A stretch of 64,000 nt of DNA. Source: CAVUWL01 sp963787415 (GTDB lineage: Bacteria; Actinomycetota; Thermoleophilia; Solirubrobacterales; 70-9). The position numbers and the translations under genes are program-made. The notes beneath the pieces were generated by a model, which was not told the DNA's origin, made no database searches, and was given only the letters and a program-made list of their open reading frames with translations. The stretch is from assembly GCA_963787415.1 (NCBI GenBank), contig CAWBCO010000002.1, positions 806,001-870,000 of the forward strand, in the 5' to 3' direction. Below are positions 33,932 to 43,307 of the stretch, one piece after another (the first letter of the stretch is position 1; every line of letters starts with the position of its first letter).

Positions 33932-34734
33932 CGAACCGTCTGCAATTCTGGATTGGTGGCGAGCAGTGTCTGGGTGAAGGCGTAGTTGAAGGCGAACACC
34001 CCCAAGAAGGAGATCACAACCGCCTCATTGACCGCGCGGCCGACACCGGCCGCTCCTCCCGAGGCGGTCATCCCTTTATAGGAACAGACGATCGCGATGA
34101 TCGCGCCAAACAGCGTGCACTTGAGCACCGAGCCCCAGAGGTCGGTGACCGAGGCGTTGGAAAAGAGGGTGGCGAAGAAGCCGCCCAAGGGCTGGTGGTA
34201 GAGGAGCTCGGTGAGGATGCCGCCGCTCAGGCCAAAGACCAGGGCGAAAATATCGAGCAGACCGGTGATCAGCATCAGGGCCAAGAAACGGGGCACGACG
34301 AGGTTCTTGATCGGGTCGACGCCCAGCACCTGCAGCGCGTCGAGCTCCTCGCGGATCTTGCGGGCGCCGAGGTCGGCGGTGATCGCGGTGCCGGCGACCC
34401 CGGCGACGACCACCGCGGTCACGAATGGCCCGATTTCTCGGATTGCTGCCAAGACGAAGAAGCCGCCGAGGCGGTCCAGGGCGCCGAGCAAGGAGAGGAA
34501 GTTCGCGGCCTGCAGGCCGGGGGCCCCAAAGCAGATCGCCACCGTGGAGATCAGCAGCGGAAACCAGCAAAGCTGCAAAGCGAAGAGGAACTGGCCGATG
34601 AACTCCTCGCCGTAGGGATAGGGCGGGCGCACAGCCGAGCCAATCGTCCTCGCGGTGAGGATCACCATCTCCCCCACCTGCTCGAACAGCGACTTTGCGG
34701 GCAAAAATGCCCTGTCTACCGCGGATCTAACCAT
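33928..34734 (-). CDS. YrbE/MlaE-type permease A
   Basis: 268 residues from ATG 34734, set by GGAGGAG six bases upstream rather than the longer frame to 34761. The family core is ADLGARKIREELDALQVLGVDPIKNLVVPRFLALML, and the end reads GVGRAVNEAVVISFLGVFAFNYAFTQTLLA, the usual YrbE arrangement. First gene of the six-gene coupled operon (34734 to 28369). A possible -10 on this strand is TAGAAT at 34794-34789, within a palindrome AGAAT-TG-ATTCT. It probably imports a lipid or sterol. Confidence 0.92.
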   Translation of the reverse strand: MVRSAVDRAFLPAKSLFEQVGEMVILTARTIGSAVRPPYPYGEEFIGQFLFALQLCWFPLLISTVAICFGAPGLQAANFLSLLGALDRLGGFFVLAAIREIGPFVTAVVVAGVAGTAITADLGARKIREELDALQVLGVDPIKNLVVPRFLALMLITGLLDIFALVFGLSGGILTELLYHQPLGGFFATLFSNASVTDLWGSVLKCTLFGAIIAIVCSYKGMTASGGAAGVGRAVNEAVVISFLGVFAFNYAFTQTLLATNPELQTVR

Positions 34735-34851
34735 CTGCTCCTCCGATGAGCGGCCTCGCACGCACGCGATGCCCTGCTCCGAGAATTGATTCTATGGGAT
34801 GGGTGGGCATTGACGGTTACATCAGTGTTGAGATCCGGCTAACCAAGTTCG

Positions 34852-35586
34852 ATGACTCAAAAGGCGCCCGGAACCGGACAGGGGCCGTGGTATGTTCCGG
34901 CCGATTTGCGGGGGACCGGACCAAATTCCCGGCACACCTGCCTTCGAGCCACTGCGATCGGGGTTGCCGCGCTGGCCGTGGCGGCGCTGCTCGCCGCCTG
35001 CGGCGGCGGTTCCTCCTCCGATGCCAACCAGGCCGGCGGCACCTACAAGGTTGCGGTCCTCAGCGCCAAGTTCCCCACCGCGCAAAGACTCGGCGAGACC
35101 TCCCAACTGCGGCTCAAGATTCGCAACGCCGGGTCCCAGACGATCCCGGCGCTCACCGTCACCGTCTCGATTGCCGGTCGCGAAGGCCAGAACTCCTCGC
35201 TGCCGTTTGGATTCCGCAGCCCCCAACCCGGACTCGCCCAGCCAGATCGGCCGGTCTGGGTGCTGGCGATGGGCTACCCCAAACTTGCCGGAGTCTCGGC
35301 TCCAGGCGGGGCCGAGACCGCGAACCTGAAGACCTTTGACTTCGGGCCGCTGAAGTCTGGCTCCAGCGCCGAACCGATCTGGAAGCTCTCCGCGGTCAAG
35401 GCCGGGTCCTACACCGTCCTCTACACGATCGGCGCCGGTCTCGGCACGGCCAAGACGAAGACCGCCGCGGGGGTTGCCCCGGGCGGCTCCTTCGCGACCC
35501 AGATCTCCAGTGTGCCCCCGAACACAACCGTCACCGATAGTGGCGAAGTGATCGAAGTCGGCAAGCAAAAGCGCTCCGGCCACTAG
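34852..35586 (+). CDS. Lipoprotein with an Ig/CARDB-like domain
   Basis: 244 residues. A long N-terminal segment (about 30 residues) precedes a hydrophobic helix and lipobox LLAAC at about 45-49, so it is probably a lipoprotein with an unusual n-region; a later start is possible. The mature protein has a beta-sandwich look: LRLKIRNAGSQTIPALTVTVSIAG resembles the CARDB family. Two Trp-rich segments follow (PVWVLAMGYPKLAG). It is divergent from the mce-type operon and upstream of the aldehyde dehydrogenase. Function unknown. Confidence 0.7.
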   Translation: MTQKAPGTGQGPWYVPADLRGTGPNSRHTCLRATAIGVAALAVAALLAACGGGSSSDANQAGGTYKVAVLSAKFPTAQRLGETSQLRLKIRNAGSQTIPALTVTVSIAGREGQNSSLPFGFRSPQPGLAQPDRPVWVLAMGYPKLAGVSAPGGAETANLKTFDFGPLKSGSSAEPIWKLSAVKAGSYTVLYTIGAGLGTAKTKTAAGVAPGGSFATQISSVPPNTTVTDSGEVIEVGKQKRSGH

Positions 35587-35692
35587 TTTGCCGGGAGATA
35601 TGACGCGCCGGGATCCAGAGAGGCGCCGCGGCGCACGAGCAACCCGCCATAAGGGGCGCTCGTTCGCACCTTCCCCCTCCAGGCGGGTACAG

Positions 35693-35708
35693 TTGGCTAA
35701 CCAGCCAA
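35693..35708. promoter_or_regulatory. TetR-type palindrome upstream of aldehyde dehydrogenase
   Basis: TTGGCTAACCAGCCAA, arms TTGGCT/AGCCAA around AACC. It immediately follows a possible -10 TACAGT (35688-35693) and lies 24 bases before the GTG start. It matches 13 of 16 positions of TTGACTGACCAGTCAA, the other candidate operator sequence in this window. Confidence 0.45.
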
Positions 35709-35731
35709 GTTGCCGAGGAAGGGAGCAGTCC

Positions 35732-37288
35732 GTGGAGAGCGCAACCGTGGAGACGAACACCGAGGCGGCCAACCGCGTCGGCGGCGATCATTTCGAGGTC
35801 AAGAACCCTGCAAACGGCGAGCTGATCGCGACGGTTGCCATCGACACCCCGGCGGCAGTCGCTGAGAAGGTCGAGCGACTGCGCGCCAACCAGGCCGAGT
35901 GGGAGGCGATTGGGATCGACGGGCGCTACCACTGGCTGGGTAAGCTGCGCGATTGGCTTCTTGATAACACCGATCGAGTCCTCGACACAATGCAGATGGA
36001 GACCGGCAAGGTCCGTGCCGACGCCGCCAACGAGCCGGCCTACCTCGCCGACCTGATCAACTTCTACGGCGCCAAGGCTTCCCGGTTCATCGGTGAGCAG
36101 AGCGTTCGTCCCCACAGCCCCCTGCTCGCGTCCAAGAAGCTCTCGATCCAGTACCGCCCTCACCCGGTGGTTGGGATCATTAGCCCCTGGAACTTTCCCT
36201 TGATCTTGGCCCTGGGTGATGCGATCCCCGCGCTTCAGGCGGGTGCCGCGGTGATCATCAAGCCCTCGGAGTTCACCCCCCTGGGTTTGGCCGAGGTGGT
36301 CAAGGCGTGGAAGCAGGAGATCGGCGGCCCAGATGTCCTTGCCTGCGCGCAGGGAACCGCCGAGACGGGCGCCGCGATGGTCGACGAGGTCGACTTCATC
36401 CAGTTCACCGGATCTGATCGCACCGGACGCAAGGTGATGGCGCGCGCCGCTAATACCCTCACCCCTGTCAGCCTCGAGCTCGGAGGCAAGGACCCGATGA
36501 TCGTGCTCTCTGATGCAGACGTCGACCGTGCCGCCAACGCTGCAGCCTGGGGCGGGATGATGAACTCCGGTCAGGTCTGCATGTCGGTGGAGAGGATTTA
36601 CGTTGAGGAGCCGGTCTATGAGGAGTTCGTCGCCAAGCTGAGCGCCGAGGTGGGCAGCTTGCGACAGGGTGCCGATGATCGCCGCTCGATTAAGGATGTG
36701 GGAGCGATGAGCTCGCCAAACCAGACCGCGATCGTCGAGCGCCACGTTAACGAGGCGCTCAAGGAGGGCGCCAAGGCGCTGACCGGCGGTGGGCGGGTCG
36801 AGGGCCCCGGTGATTACTTCGCACCGACCGTCTTAGTCGATGTCGATCACTCGATGGCGGTGATGCGCGAGGAGACCTTTGGGCCGGTGGTCGGGGTGAT
36901 GAAGGTGCGCGACTCCGAGGAAGCGCTGCGTCTGGCCAACGACAGCCGCTATGGGCTTGCAGCCTCGGTCTTTGGCGAGAGGGCGAGGGCCGAACGCGTG
37001 GCGCGACGAGTCGAGTGCGGCTCGGTCAACGTCAACGATGTGCTTGTCAACTACCTCTCCTCCGACGTCCCGTTCGGGGGCTGGAAGCAGTCCGGCATCG
37101 GGTCCCGTCACGGCGAGCCTGGAATCAAGAAGTACTGCCGCTCGGAGTCACTGGTAATCACCCGCTTCGGCGGCAAACGCGAACCCACCTGGTATCCCTA
37201 CACGAAGCTGCGCCGTGGATTCATCGCGCGGATCACGCGGGCCTTCAACGCGCGCGACCTGAAGCGGCGCCTCGGTATACGAGCCTAG
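35732..37288 (+). CDS. NAD(P)+-dependent aldehyde dehydrogenase (SSADH-like)
   Basis: 518 residues. Start is GTG 35732 behind GAGGAAGGGAG; the longer frame from 35588 covers the promoter region. The catalytic Glu is in SLELGGKDP, the Cys in NSGQVCMSVERIYV, the NAD loop FTGSDRTGRKV, and the dimer motif EETFGPVVGVMKV. It oxidises an aldehyde to the acid; the closest type is succinate-semialdehyde-like class. A C-terminal extension of about 35 residues (YPYTKLRRGFIARITRAFNARDLKRRL) is unusual and basic. A TetR-type palindrome just upstream suggests repression. Confidence 0.9.
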   Translation: MESATVETNTEAANRVGGDHFEVKNPANGELIATVAIDTPAAVAEKVERLRANQAEWEAIGIDGRYHWLGKLRDWLLDNTDRVLDTMQMETGKVRADAANEPAYLADLINFYGAKASRFIGEQSVRPHSPLLASKKLSIQYRPHPVVGIISPWNFPLILALGDAIPALQAGAAVIIKPSEFTPLGLAEVVKAWKQEIGGPDVLACAQGTAETGAAMVDEVDFIQFTGSDRTGRKVMARAANTLTPVSLELGGKDPMIVLSDADVDRAANAAAWGGMMNSGQVCMSVERIYVEEPVYEEFVAKLSAEVGSLRQGADDRRSIKDVGAMSSPNQTAIVERHVNEALKEGAKALTGGGRVEGPGDYFAPTVLVDVDHSMAVMREETFGPVVGVMKVRDSEEALRLANDSRYGLAASVFGERARAERVARRVECGSVNVNDVLVNYLSSDVPFGGWKQSGIGSRHGEPGIKKYCRSESLVITRFGGKREPTWYPYTKLRRGFIARITRAFNARDLKRRLGIRA

Positions 37289-37305
37289 TCCGCTACCTTT
37301 TCTAG

Positions 37306-37402
37306 ACCATCAAGAGCGGTCGAGGGGCCCGGCCCGCAGACACCGCAGCAACCGAACCCCGAGCCCGGCTCGAGGTCCGGTGCTACTGCCGGGGTCGATG
37401 GA
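37306..37402 (+). promoter_or_regulatory. SAM riboswitch (S-box clan) upstream of metH
   Basis: The 131 bases between the aldehyde dehydrogenase and metH contain the S-box pattern: CAAGAGCGGTCGAGGG, GGCCCG, GCAGCAACC, GGTGCTA and GCCGGGGTCGATGG. P1 pairs CCATC (37307-37311) with GATGG (37397-37401). The 3' strand of P1 overlaps GGAGGTGA, the likely ribosome-binding site, so translational control is plausible. It could be SAM-I or SAM-IV; no T-run terminator is visible. The link to methionine synthase fits. Confidence 0.8.
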
Positions 37403-37419
37403 GGTGACAGGCTTACGCA

Positions 37420-40400
37420 ATGCCAGATCGTGATTTCCTAGCCGCAGCGCGGGAACGGATCGTCGTCTTTGACGGCGGCATGGGTGCCACCCTGGAGCAA
37501 TTCGACCTGACCGAGGCCGACTACGGTGGGCTGCAGGGCAAATGCCACGAGGCGCTGGTCCTCAACCGGCCCGATGTGATTGAGAACGTTCATCACTCGA
37601 TGCTAGAGGCTGGCGCTGAGGTGGTCGAGACCGACTCCTTCCAGGGCTCACGCTTAAAGCTTGAGGAGTGGGGACTGGGCGAGCACACGCTTGAGATCAA
37701 CACCAAGGCCGCCCAAATCGCCCGCCAGGCAGCTGGAGAGAAGCGCTTCGTCGCCGGCTCGATCGGACCTACTGGTTTTCTGCCGGCCTCGACCGACCCA
37801 ACCCTGGGCAAGATCTCCTTCGCCGAGCTGGTTGCGGTCTTCGCCGAGCAGACGCGCGGTCTGGTCGAAGGCGGCGCCGATCTGATCATTATCGAGACGG
37901 CGCAAGACATCCTCGAGGTAAAGGCCGCGATTTTCGGCGCCAGGGAGGCCTTCGGAAGAACCGGCCGCAAGCTGCCCCTGCAGGTCAGCGTGTCGCTCCT
38001 GCCCCAGGGGGGCAAGATGCTGCTCGGCACCGACATCGGTGCGGTACTGACGACCCTCGGCGCGCTCGGGGTCGACGTAGTTGGGCTCAACTGCTCAACC
38101 GGACCCGAGGACATGCGCGACGCGATTCGCTATCTGGGCGAGCACAGCCCGCTTCCGGTTCACTGCATTCCCAACGCCGGCCTTCCCCTACAGGGACCGG
38201 AGGGAGAGACGATCTTCCCCGAGAAGCCGGCGCCGCTGGCCGCCACCCTGGGTGAGTTCGTCGAGCGATTTGGGGTTGGCATTGTCGGCGGATGCTGCGG
38301 GACCACAGCCGAGCACATCGCGGCCATCTGCGAGCGGGTCGGCGACCTCACCCCCCGCGATCGTCCGGCTGCAGGCCCGATTCAGGTCTCTTCGATGATG
38401 ACCTCGACACCGCTAGTACAGGAGCCCCGTCCAACCCTGGTTGGGGAGCGCGTCAACTCACAAGGGTCTCGCAAGGCCAAGGAGCTGCTGTTGGCCGATG
38501 ACTACGACGGCCTCGTCCAGATAGCCGAGGACCAGGTCAACGGCGGTGCCCATCTGCTCGATGTCTGCGTGGCGCTGACCGAGCGCCCCGACGAGGGGGA
38601 GCAGATGGCCGCGGTCGTGAAGCGAATCTCGCTCACTCAGCCAGCGCCGATCCAGGTCGACTCGACCGAGCCTGAGGTGATCCGAGCCGCACTTGAGCAG
38701 ATCCCCGGGCGCGCGATTGTCAACTCGATCAACCTCGAGGCTGGCCGCGAGAAGGCCGATCTTGTAGTTCCCCTGGCCAAGGCACACGGCGCGGCGTTGA
38801 TCGCGCTGACCATCGATGAGGTCGGGATGGCGAAGACCGCCGAGCGCAAGGTGGAGATCGCCAAGCGGATCCGAGATCTCGCCTGTGAGGAGCACGGCTT
38901 GGAGCCGGAGGCGCTGATCTTTGACGCGCTTACCTTCACCCTGACCACCGGTGATCAGGAGTGGCGCCCCTCCGCGCTGGAGACAATCGAGGGAATTCGC
39001 CGAATCAAGGCGGAGATCCCGGCGGTGAAGACATCACTGGGGGTCTCAAATGTTTCATTTGGCGTCTCGGCGCGCCCGCGCTCAGTGCTCAACTCGGTCT
39101 TTCTTCATCACTGCGTCGAGGCCGGTCTTGACCTGGCGATGGTCAACCCCAATCACATCACGCCATATGGCGAGATCCCCGACGCCGAGCGCGAGCTGAC
39201 CGACGACCTCGTCTTCAACCGGCGGGCCGATGCGCTGGAGCGCTTCATCGGTCATTTTGAGTCTGCGGGGGAGGAGGTTGGCGAGGAGAGGACCGACCCG
39301 ACCGAAGGGATGAATCCTGAGGAGGCCCTGCACTGGCACATCCTGCGCCGCAAAAAGGATGGGGTCGAGGGCTGGATCGACCGCTCGGTCGAAAAGATTG
39401 GTGCCGTGGCGACTCTGAATCAGGTGCTGTTGCCGGCGATGAAGGAGGTCGGGGACAAATTTGGCGCGGGCGAGCTGATCCTTCCCTTTGTTCTGCAGTC
39501 AGCCGAAGTGATGAAACGCGCCGTGGCCCAGCTGGAGAATTATCTGGACCGAATCGACGGCCATACGAAGGGCAAGGTTGTGATCGCAACCGTTTTTGGT
39601 GACGTCCACGACATTGGCAAGTCGCTGGTGAACACGATCCTGACAAATAACGGCTACACGGTGATCGATCTCGGAAAGCAGGTCCCCGTCGATACGATCA
39701 TCGATGCGGCGATCGAAAACGACGCCGACGCAATCGGTCTCTCCGCGTTGCTTGTCTCCACCTCAAAGCAGATGCCGCTCTGCATCCAGGAGCTGCACCA
39801 ACGCGGTCTCCATTTCCCGGTGCTGATCGGCGGAGCGGCGATCAATCGCGATTTTGGTCGGCGCAACCTCTATCCGAGGGGCAAGGAGACAGAGGAGATC
39901 TATGACCCGGGCGTCTTTTACTGCAAAGACGCCTTCCAGGGTCTGGACACGATGGACGCTTTGGTCCAGGAGCCAGCTCGCGCTGCACTGCTCGAGCGCA
40001 TTCGCGCCGAGGCAAAACAGCTGCGCGAAAAAGCCGTTGTGCCCGATGAGGGTCCGCCGGACACCGATGAAAGCGTGCGTTCGGCCGCGCGAACCGATGT
40101 CGCGATTCCAAATCCGCCCTTCTGGGGCGCCCGAGAGGTCGATGTCAATCTCGAGGAAGTCTTTCCCCATCTCGACCGCCACGTGCTGTTCAAGTTGCAC
40201 TGGGGGGGTCGGGGAGTCAAGGGAGAGGCCTGGCGGGAGCTGGTGGAGGGTGGCGAGGAGGAGGGCTTCGCGCCCCGCCTGGAGCGGATGTGGCGCGAAC
40301 AGGACTACCTGCAGCCGCGCGCCCGACTTGGCTACTTCCCCTGCAATGCAGACGGTAACAAGCTGGTCCTCTTTGACCCCGCAGATCCCGAACGCGAGCT

Positions 40401-40962
40401 TGAGCGGCTGAGTTTTCCCCGCCAGCCCCGACATGACCGCATCTGCCTTGCCGATTTCTTCCGTCCGCTGCAAACGGGAGAACGAGACGTAGTGGCCCTT
40501 CAAGGGGTCACAGTCGGACCGCACGTGAGCGATTTGATCGCGCACCTGGAGGCCGAGGGGGAATTCGCCGAGCAGCTCTACGTCCACGGCCTCGGAGTGC
40601 AAGCGGCCGAGGGCCTGGCGGAGTGGCTTCATTCCCTCGTGCGCGCCGAGCTGGGTATCGACCAGGGCCAGGGGCGTCGCTATTCATGGGGCTACCCCGC
40701 CTGCCCGGACCAATCAGAGCACGAGAAGGTTTGGCGCCTGCTTGATCTCGAACAGATCGGAATGACTCTCTCCGGTGGCTACGCGGTGATGCCCGAGCAA
40801 TCAACTGTGGCGATCATCGCCCACCATCCCCAGGCTGTCTATTTCGGTATGAAGTCCGGCTTCATCCCCAAAGAGGGGGTAGCGGATGAGCTAATCGCGG
40901 GTACAAAGCGAGGCGGAGAACTGCCGCCGGAAGCTGAACCCGCAGACGCCCTCAGCAGCTGA
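37420..40962 (+). CDS. metH: Cobalamin-dependent methionine synthase
   Basis: 1180-residue, four-module MetH. Homocysteine-binding domain (1-300) has the zinc-ligand cysteines in GLNCSTGPEDM and GGCCGTT. The pterin-binding domain (about 330-600) follows (VGERVNSQGSRKAKELL). The B12 cap and domain (640-860) carries DVHDIGKS with His730 as lower cobalt ligand. The activation domain (870-1170) includes RRYSWGYPACPDQ-like S-adenosylmethionine binding and reductive-activation segments. It transfers methyl from 5-methyl-THF to homocysteine. Start ATG 37420; the GGAGG is unusually far (15 bases), or a weak AGG nearer serves. Controlled by the SAM riboswitch. Confidence 0.96.
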   Translation: MPDRDFLAAARERIVVFDGGMGATLEQFDLTEADYGGLQGKCHEALVLNRPDVIENVHHSMLEAGAEVVETDSFQGSRLKLEEWGLGEHTLEINTKAAQIARQAAGEKRFVAGSIGPTGFLPASTDPTLGKISFAELVAVFAEQTRGLVEGGADLIIIETAQDILEVKAAIFGAREAFGRTGRKLPLQVSVSLLPQGGKMLLGTDIGAVLTTLGALGVDVVGLNCSTGPEDMRDAIRYLGEHSPLPVHCIPNAGLPLQGPEGETIFPEKPAPLAATLGEFVERFGVGIVGGCCGTTAEHIAAICERVGDLTPRDRPAAGPIQVSSMMTSTPLVQEPRPTLVGERVNSQGSRKAKELLLADDYDGLVQIAEDQVNGGAHLLDVCVALTERPDEGEQMAAVVKRISLTQPAPIQVDSTEPEVIRAALEQIPGRAIVNSINLEAGREKADLVVPLAKAHGAALIALTIDEVGMAKTAERKVEIAKRIRDLACEEHGLEPEALIFDALTFTLTTGDQEWRPSALETIEGIRRIKAEIPAVKTSLGVSNVSFGVSARPRSVLNSVFLHHCVEAGLDLAMVNPNHITPYGEIPDAERELTDDLVFNRRADALERFIGHFESAGEEVGEERTDPTEGMNPEEALHWHILRRKKDGVEGWIDRSVEKIGAVATLNQVLLPAMKEVGDKFGAGELILPFVLQSAEVMKRAVAQLENYLDRIDGHTKGKVVIATVFGDVHDIGKSLVNTILTNNGYTVIDLGKQVPVDTIIDAAIENDADAIGLSALLVSTSKQMPLCIQELHQRGLHFPVLIGGAAINRDFGRRNLYPRGKETEEIYDPGVFYCKDAFQGLDTMDALVQEPARAALLERIRAEAKQLREKAVVPDEGPPDTDESVRSAARTDVAIPNPPFWGAREVDVNLEEVFPHLDRHVLFKLHWGGRGVKGEAWRELVEGGEEEGFAPRLERMWREQDYLQPRARLGYFPCNADGNKLVLFDPADPERELERLSFPRQPRHDRICLADFFRPLQTGERDVVALQGVTVGPHVSDLIAHLEAEGEFAEQLYVHGLGVQAAEGLAEWLHSLVRAELGIDQGQGRRYSWGYPACPDQSEHEKVWRLLDLEQIGMTLSGGYAVMPEQSTVAIIAHHPQAVYFGMKSGFIPKEGVADELIAGTKRGGELPPEAEPADALSS

Positions 40963-40979
40963 TCGCCACCCAGGCTCTC

Positions 40980-43301
40980 CTAGGCCCCAATTCGTTCACT
41001 CGAGTCGCTCTGGGAGGGATGGGGCTGGAGACGTACAGGAGCTGCCGAGAGGGCCTGGACACGGAGATCACTCCAGGTGAGCCCCTCCCGAACGAGGGCC
41101 GGAAGTCCGAGCGTAACGGCGGTGGCGATCTCCACAGCCTGCAGAATGACGCCATAGGCGAGCGCATCGGCGGTGCCGATCCCGAAGCCGGTGTGCAGGA
41201 CGCTGATCACCGCCAGCTGGAAAACGCCGATATTGGAAGGGGTGGCCGGCACCACCGCGGTTACGTTGACCGCAAACAGGACCGCGGCGGCGGCGCCAAT
41301 TCCAGCCTGACCGTTGAGTCCGAGCGCAAAAAGCAGGGCCCAGCAGGCAGAGAGCTGGATTGCCCAGGCGCCGAGCTGGGCGATCGAGGCGGCGATGCCG
41401 CGCCGAGGTTGGCGAAAGACTGCCAGCCCAGCTCGGACCTGAAGCAAGGCGCCCTGCACAGTGGCGCCGAGCCGTGCCAAGCGGCCATTGCCATTGCGGC
41501 GCATCAGCGTCGGTGCAAAGAGGACCAAGACAAGCAGCAAAAGCGGGACCAAACTGAAGGCGAATAGCGCCTGGGTGCTGGAGTGAAAAAGCGGTGTGGA
41601 GGAAACGATGATCACGCCGAGCATGACCAAGGCGATGAGGTTGAGAAGCGTCTGAGAGACCACGGTCCCGAGCAAGACCGGGAAGGTGTCTCGCATCCTC
41701 CCCGTGCGACGCGAAAGCGACATGGCGCGGGCGGGCTCGCCCAGACGGGCTGGCAGGGTCGCCGACATCAAGACGCCAATCATCGTCGCCGCGGTCACGT
41801 CCCGGCGCCGGACGCGACGGCCTGGCAGCGCCGCCCGCACGATCCAATACCAAGAGGCGGCACGAACGAACAGAGAGAGAGCCATCAGGGCGCTGGCAAG
41901 AAGAACCAGGCTGGGGTTGGAGCGGACGATGCTTTCCAAGACATTGTCGATGCCGATCTTCTCGGCCGCCAGGGCAGTGAGCCCGATTCCGAGCGCTCCG
42001 GCCACCCCGAGCCCCGCGCGCCGCGCCAGAGCGCGCCGTCGACTGCCCCGCTGGATTGGGGCAGGATCAAGTGAGGGGAGTCGCTGGGGAGGGCGGCGAG
42101 GGCCTCCGTCGGCCGGACGGGTCCCGGCCCAGTGAGCAAAACGCTGCGCGGCACCCAGTGGCTGTGGGACCTCGAGCGCCCGCTCATAGACCTCGGTCAC
42201 CCGATCCGCGATCCGCGGCCAGGCGTAGCGCTGAGCGCTGCGCTTGGCCGCTTCACCCATCCTCACCAGGCGATCGGGCTCATGGTGCAGGCGCTGCAGT
42301 GCTTCGGCCAAGCTCTGGGGATCGGCGGGCGGGACGAGGACCCCGTCGACCCCGTCGGTGACGACATCGCTGTAACCCGCTATCGCGGAGGCGAGCACCG
42401 GGGTTCCCGCGGCGAAGGCCTCGGTCAGGACCATGCCAAAACTCTCACCCGATAGCGACGGCGCGCAGAGCAAGTCAGCCTCGTGCAGCGAACGCCACAG
42501 CTGCTCCCCGCAGACCCGCCCATCGACGTCGATCCAGCGCATTAAATCGGGGTCGGGAAGGAAGCGGATGATGTCCTCGCGCTCAGCGCCAATCACGGTC
42601 AGGCGACAGGGCACGTGCTCAACCAAGGCACCAAAGGCGGCGAGCAAAATCGGCAATCCCTTGCGCTCCTCGGGACGGCCGACAAACAGCACCCGCAACT
42701 CATCACCGCCCGGCTTCGGTCCGCTCGGGGCGGCATCGAGATCAACGCCGTTTGGGACAATCTCATAATTGCCGCCAAACCATCGCCGCCCGGTCCAAGC
42801 GGCCGCCTCCGAGACGGCGATCCGGGCCGAGAGTCTGTTGAAGACGCGGCGAGCGCCAAAGGCCGTTGCGATGTAGTTCGGGACCGCCTTGGTCGAGTAG
42901 GCATGGAAGGTGCCGATCACTGGCGCCTCGGCTCCTAGGGTGGCATTCCAACCAACCAGCGGCACCACAGGCTCGTGCACGTGGATCACATCGAAGTTGC
43001 CCTGGCGAAGCTCTCGCCGAGGCGCAACTATGCCGCCAGCCGGAAAAGGCGCGAGGTTGGAGATTGCGCCGTTGGAGGCGATCCCGACCGAGCGCCCGAG
43101 GGGGACGAAGTACTCCTGCACCTCACGCAGTTTGGCGTCCGCGCGGTGGCTGGCGCGACTGAGTCGCCCCGGAGGGTCAAAGGGCGCGAGTACACGGACA
43201 TAGTGGCCTCGGTCGAGGAACTCCTCGGCAAGGGCCTCCACATGCCGGTTCACGCCGCCCTGATAGGACCAGGAATATGGCGAGACGAGAGCTATTCGCA
43301 C
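40980..43301 (-). CDS. Fusion of PimA-like glycosyltransferase and LPG-synthase/flippase membrane domain
   Basis: 773 residues. The N half (1-390) is a GT4/GT-B glycosyltransferase of the PimA/PimB type: MRIALVSPYSWSYQGGVNRHVEALA, donor site PSLSGESFGMVLTEAFAAGTPVLAS. The C half (about 420-740) has eight or so hydrophobic helices of the UPF0104/LPG_synthase_TM family (MIGVLMSATLPARLGEPARAMSL, TPSNIGVFQLAV). The fusion suggests a sugar is added to a lipid on the inner face and the product, or a related lipid, flipped or anchored. Start is GTG/ATG-type at 43301, MRIALVSPY being the family N terminus. Followed by the 695-residue membrane protein on the same strand upstream, seven bases away. Confidence 0.82.
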   Translation of the reverse strand: MRIALVSPYSWSYQGGVNRHVEALAEEFLDRGHYVRVLAPFDPPGRLSRASHRADAKLREVQEYFVPLGRSVGIASNGAISNLAPFPAGGIVAPRRELRQGNFDVIHVHEPVVPLVGWNATLGAEAPVIGTFHAYSTKAVPNYIATAFGARRVFNRLSARIAVSEAAAWTGRRWFGGNYEIVPNGVDLDAAPSGPKPGGDELRVLFVGRPEERKGLPILLAAFGALVEHVPCRLTVIGAEREDIIRFLPDPDLMRWIDVDGRVCGEQLWRSLHEADLLCAPSLSGESFGMVLTEAFAAGTPVLASAIAGYSDVVTDGVDGVLVPPADPQSLAEALQRLHHEPDRLVRMGEAAKRSAQRYAWPRIADRVTEVYERALEVPQPLGAAQRFAHWAGTRPADGGPRRPPQRLPSLDPAPIQRGSRRRALARRAGLGVAGALGIGLTALAAEKIGIDNVLESIVRSNPSLVLLASALMALSLFVRAASWYWIVRAALPGRRVRRRDVTAATMIGVLMSATLPARLGEPARAMSLSRRTGRMRDTFPVLLGTVVSQTLLNLIALVMLGVIIVSSTPLFHSSTQALFAFSLVPLLLLVLVLFAPTLMRRNGNGRLARLGATVQGALLQVRAGLAVFRQPRRGIAASIAQLGAWAIQLSACWALLFALGLNGQAGIGAAAAVLFAVNVTAVVPATPSNIGVFQLAVISVLHTGFGIGTADALAYGVILQAVEIATAVTLGLPALVREGLTWSDLRVQALSAAPVRLQPHPSQSDSSERIGA

Positions 43302-43307
43302 TAGGCA

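Noticed and set aside
34822..35772. 316-codon minus-strand frame opposite the lipoprotein
   Set aside because: The plus-strand protein has a lipobox and the minus-strand frame has no features.
35531..36745. 404-codon minus-strand frame
   Set aside because: Antisense to the aldehyde dehydrogenase, whose catalytic motifs are intact; high GC makes long shadow frames.
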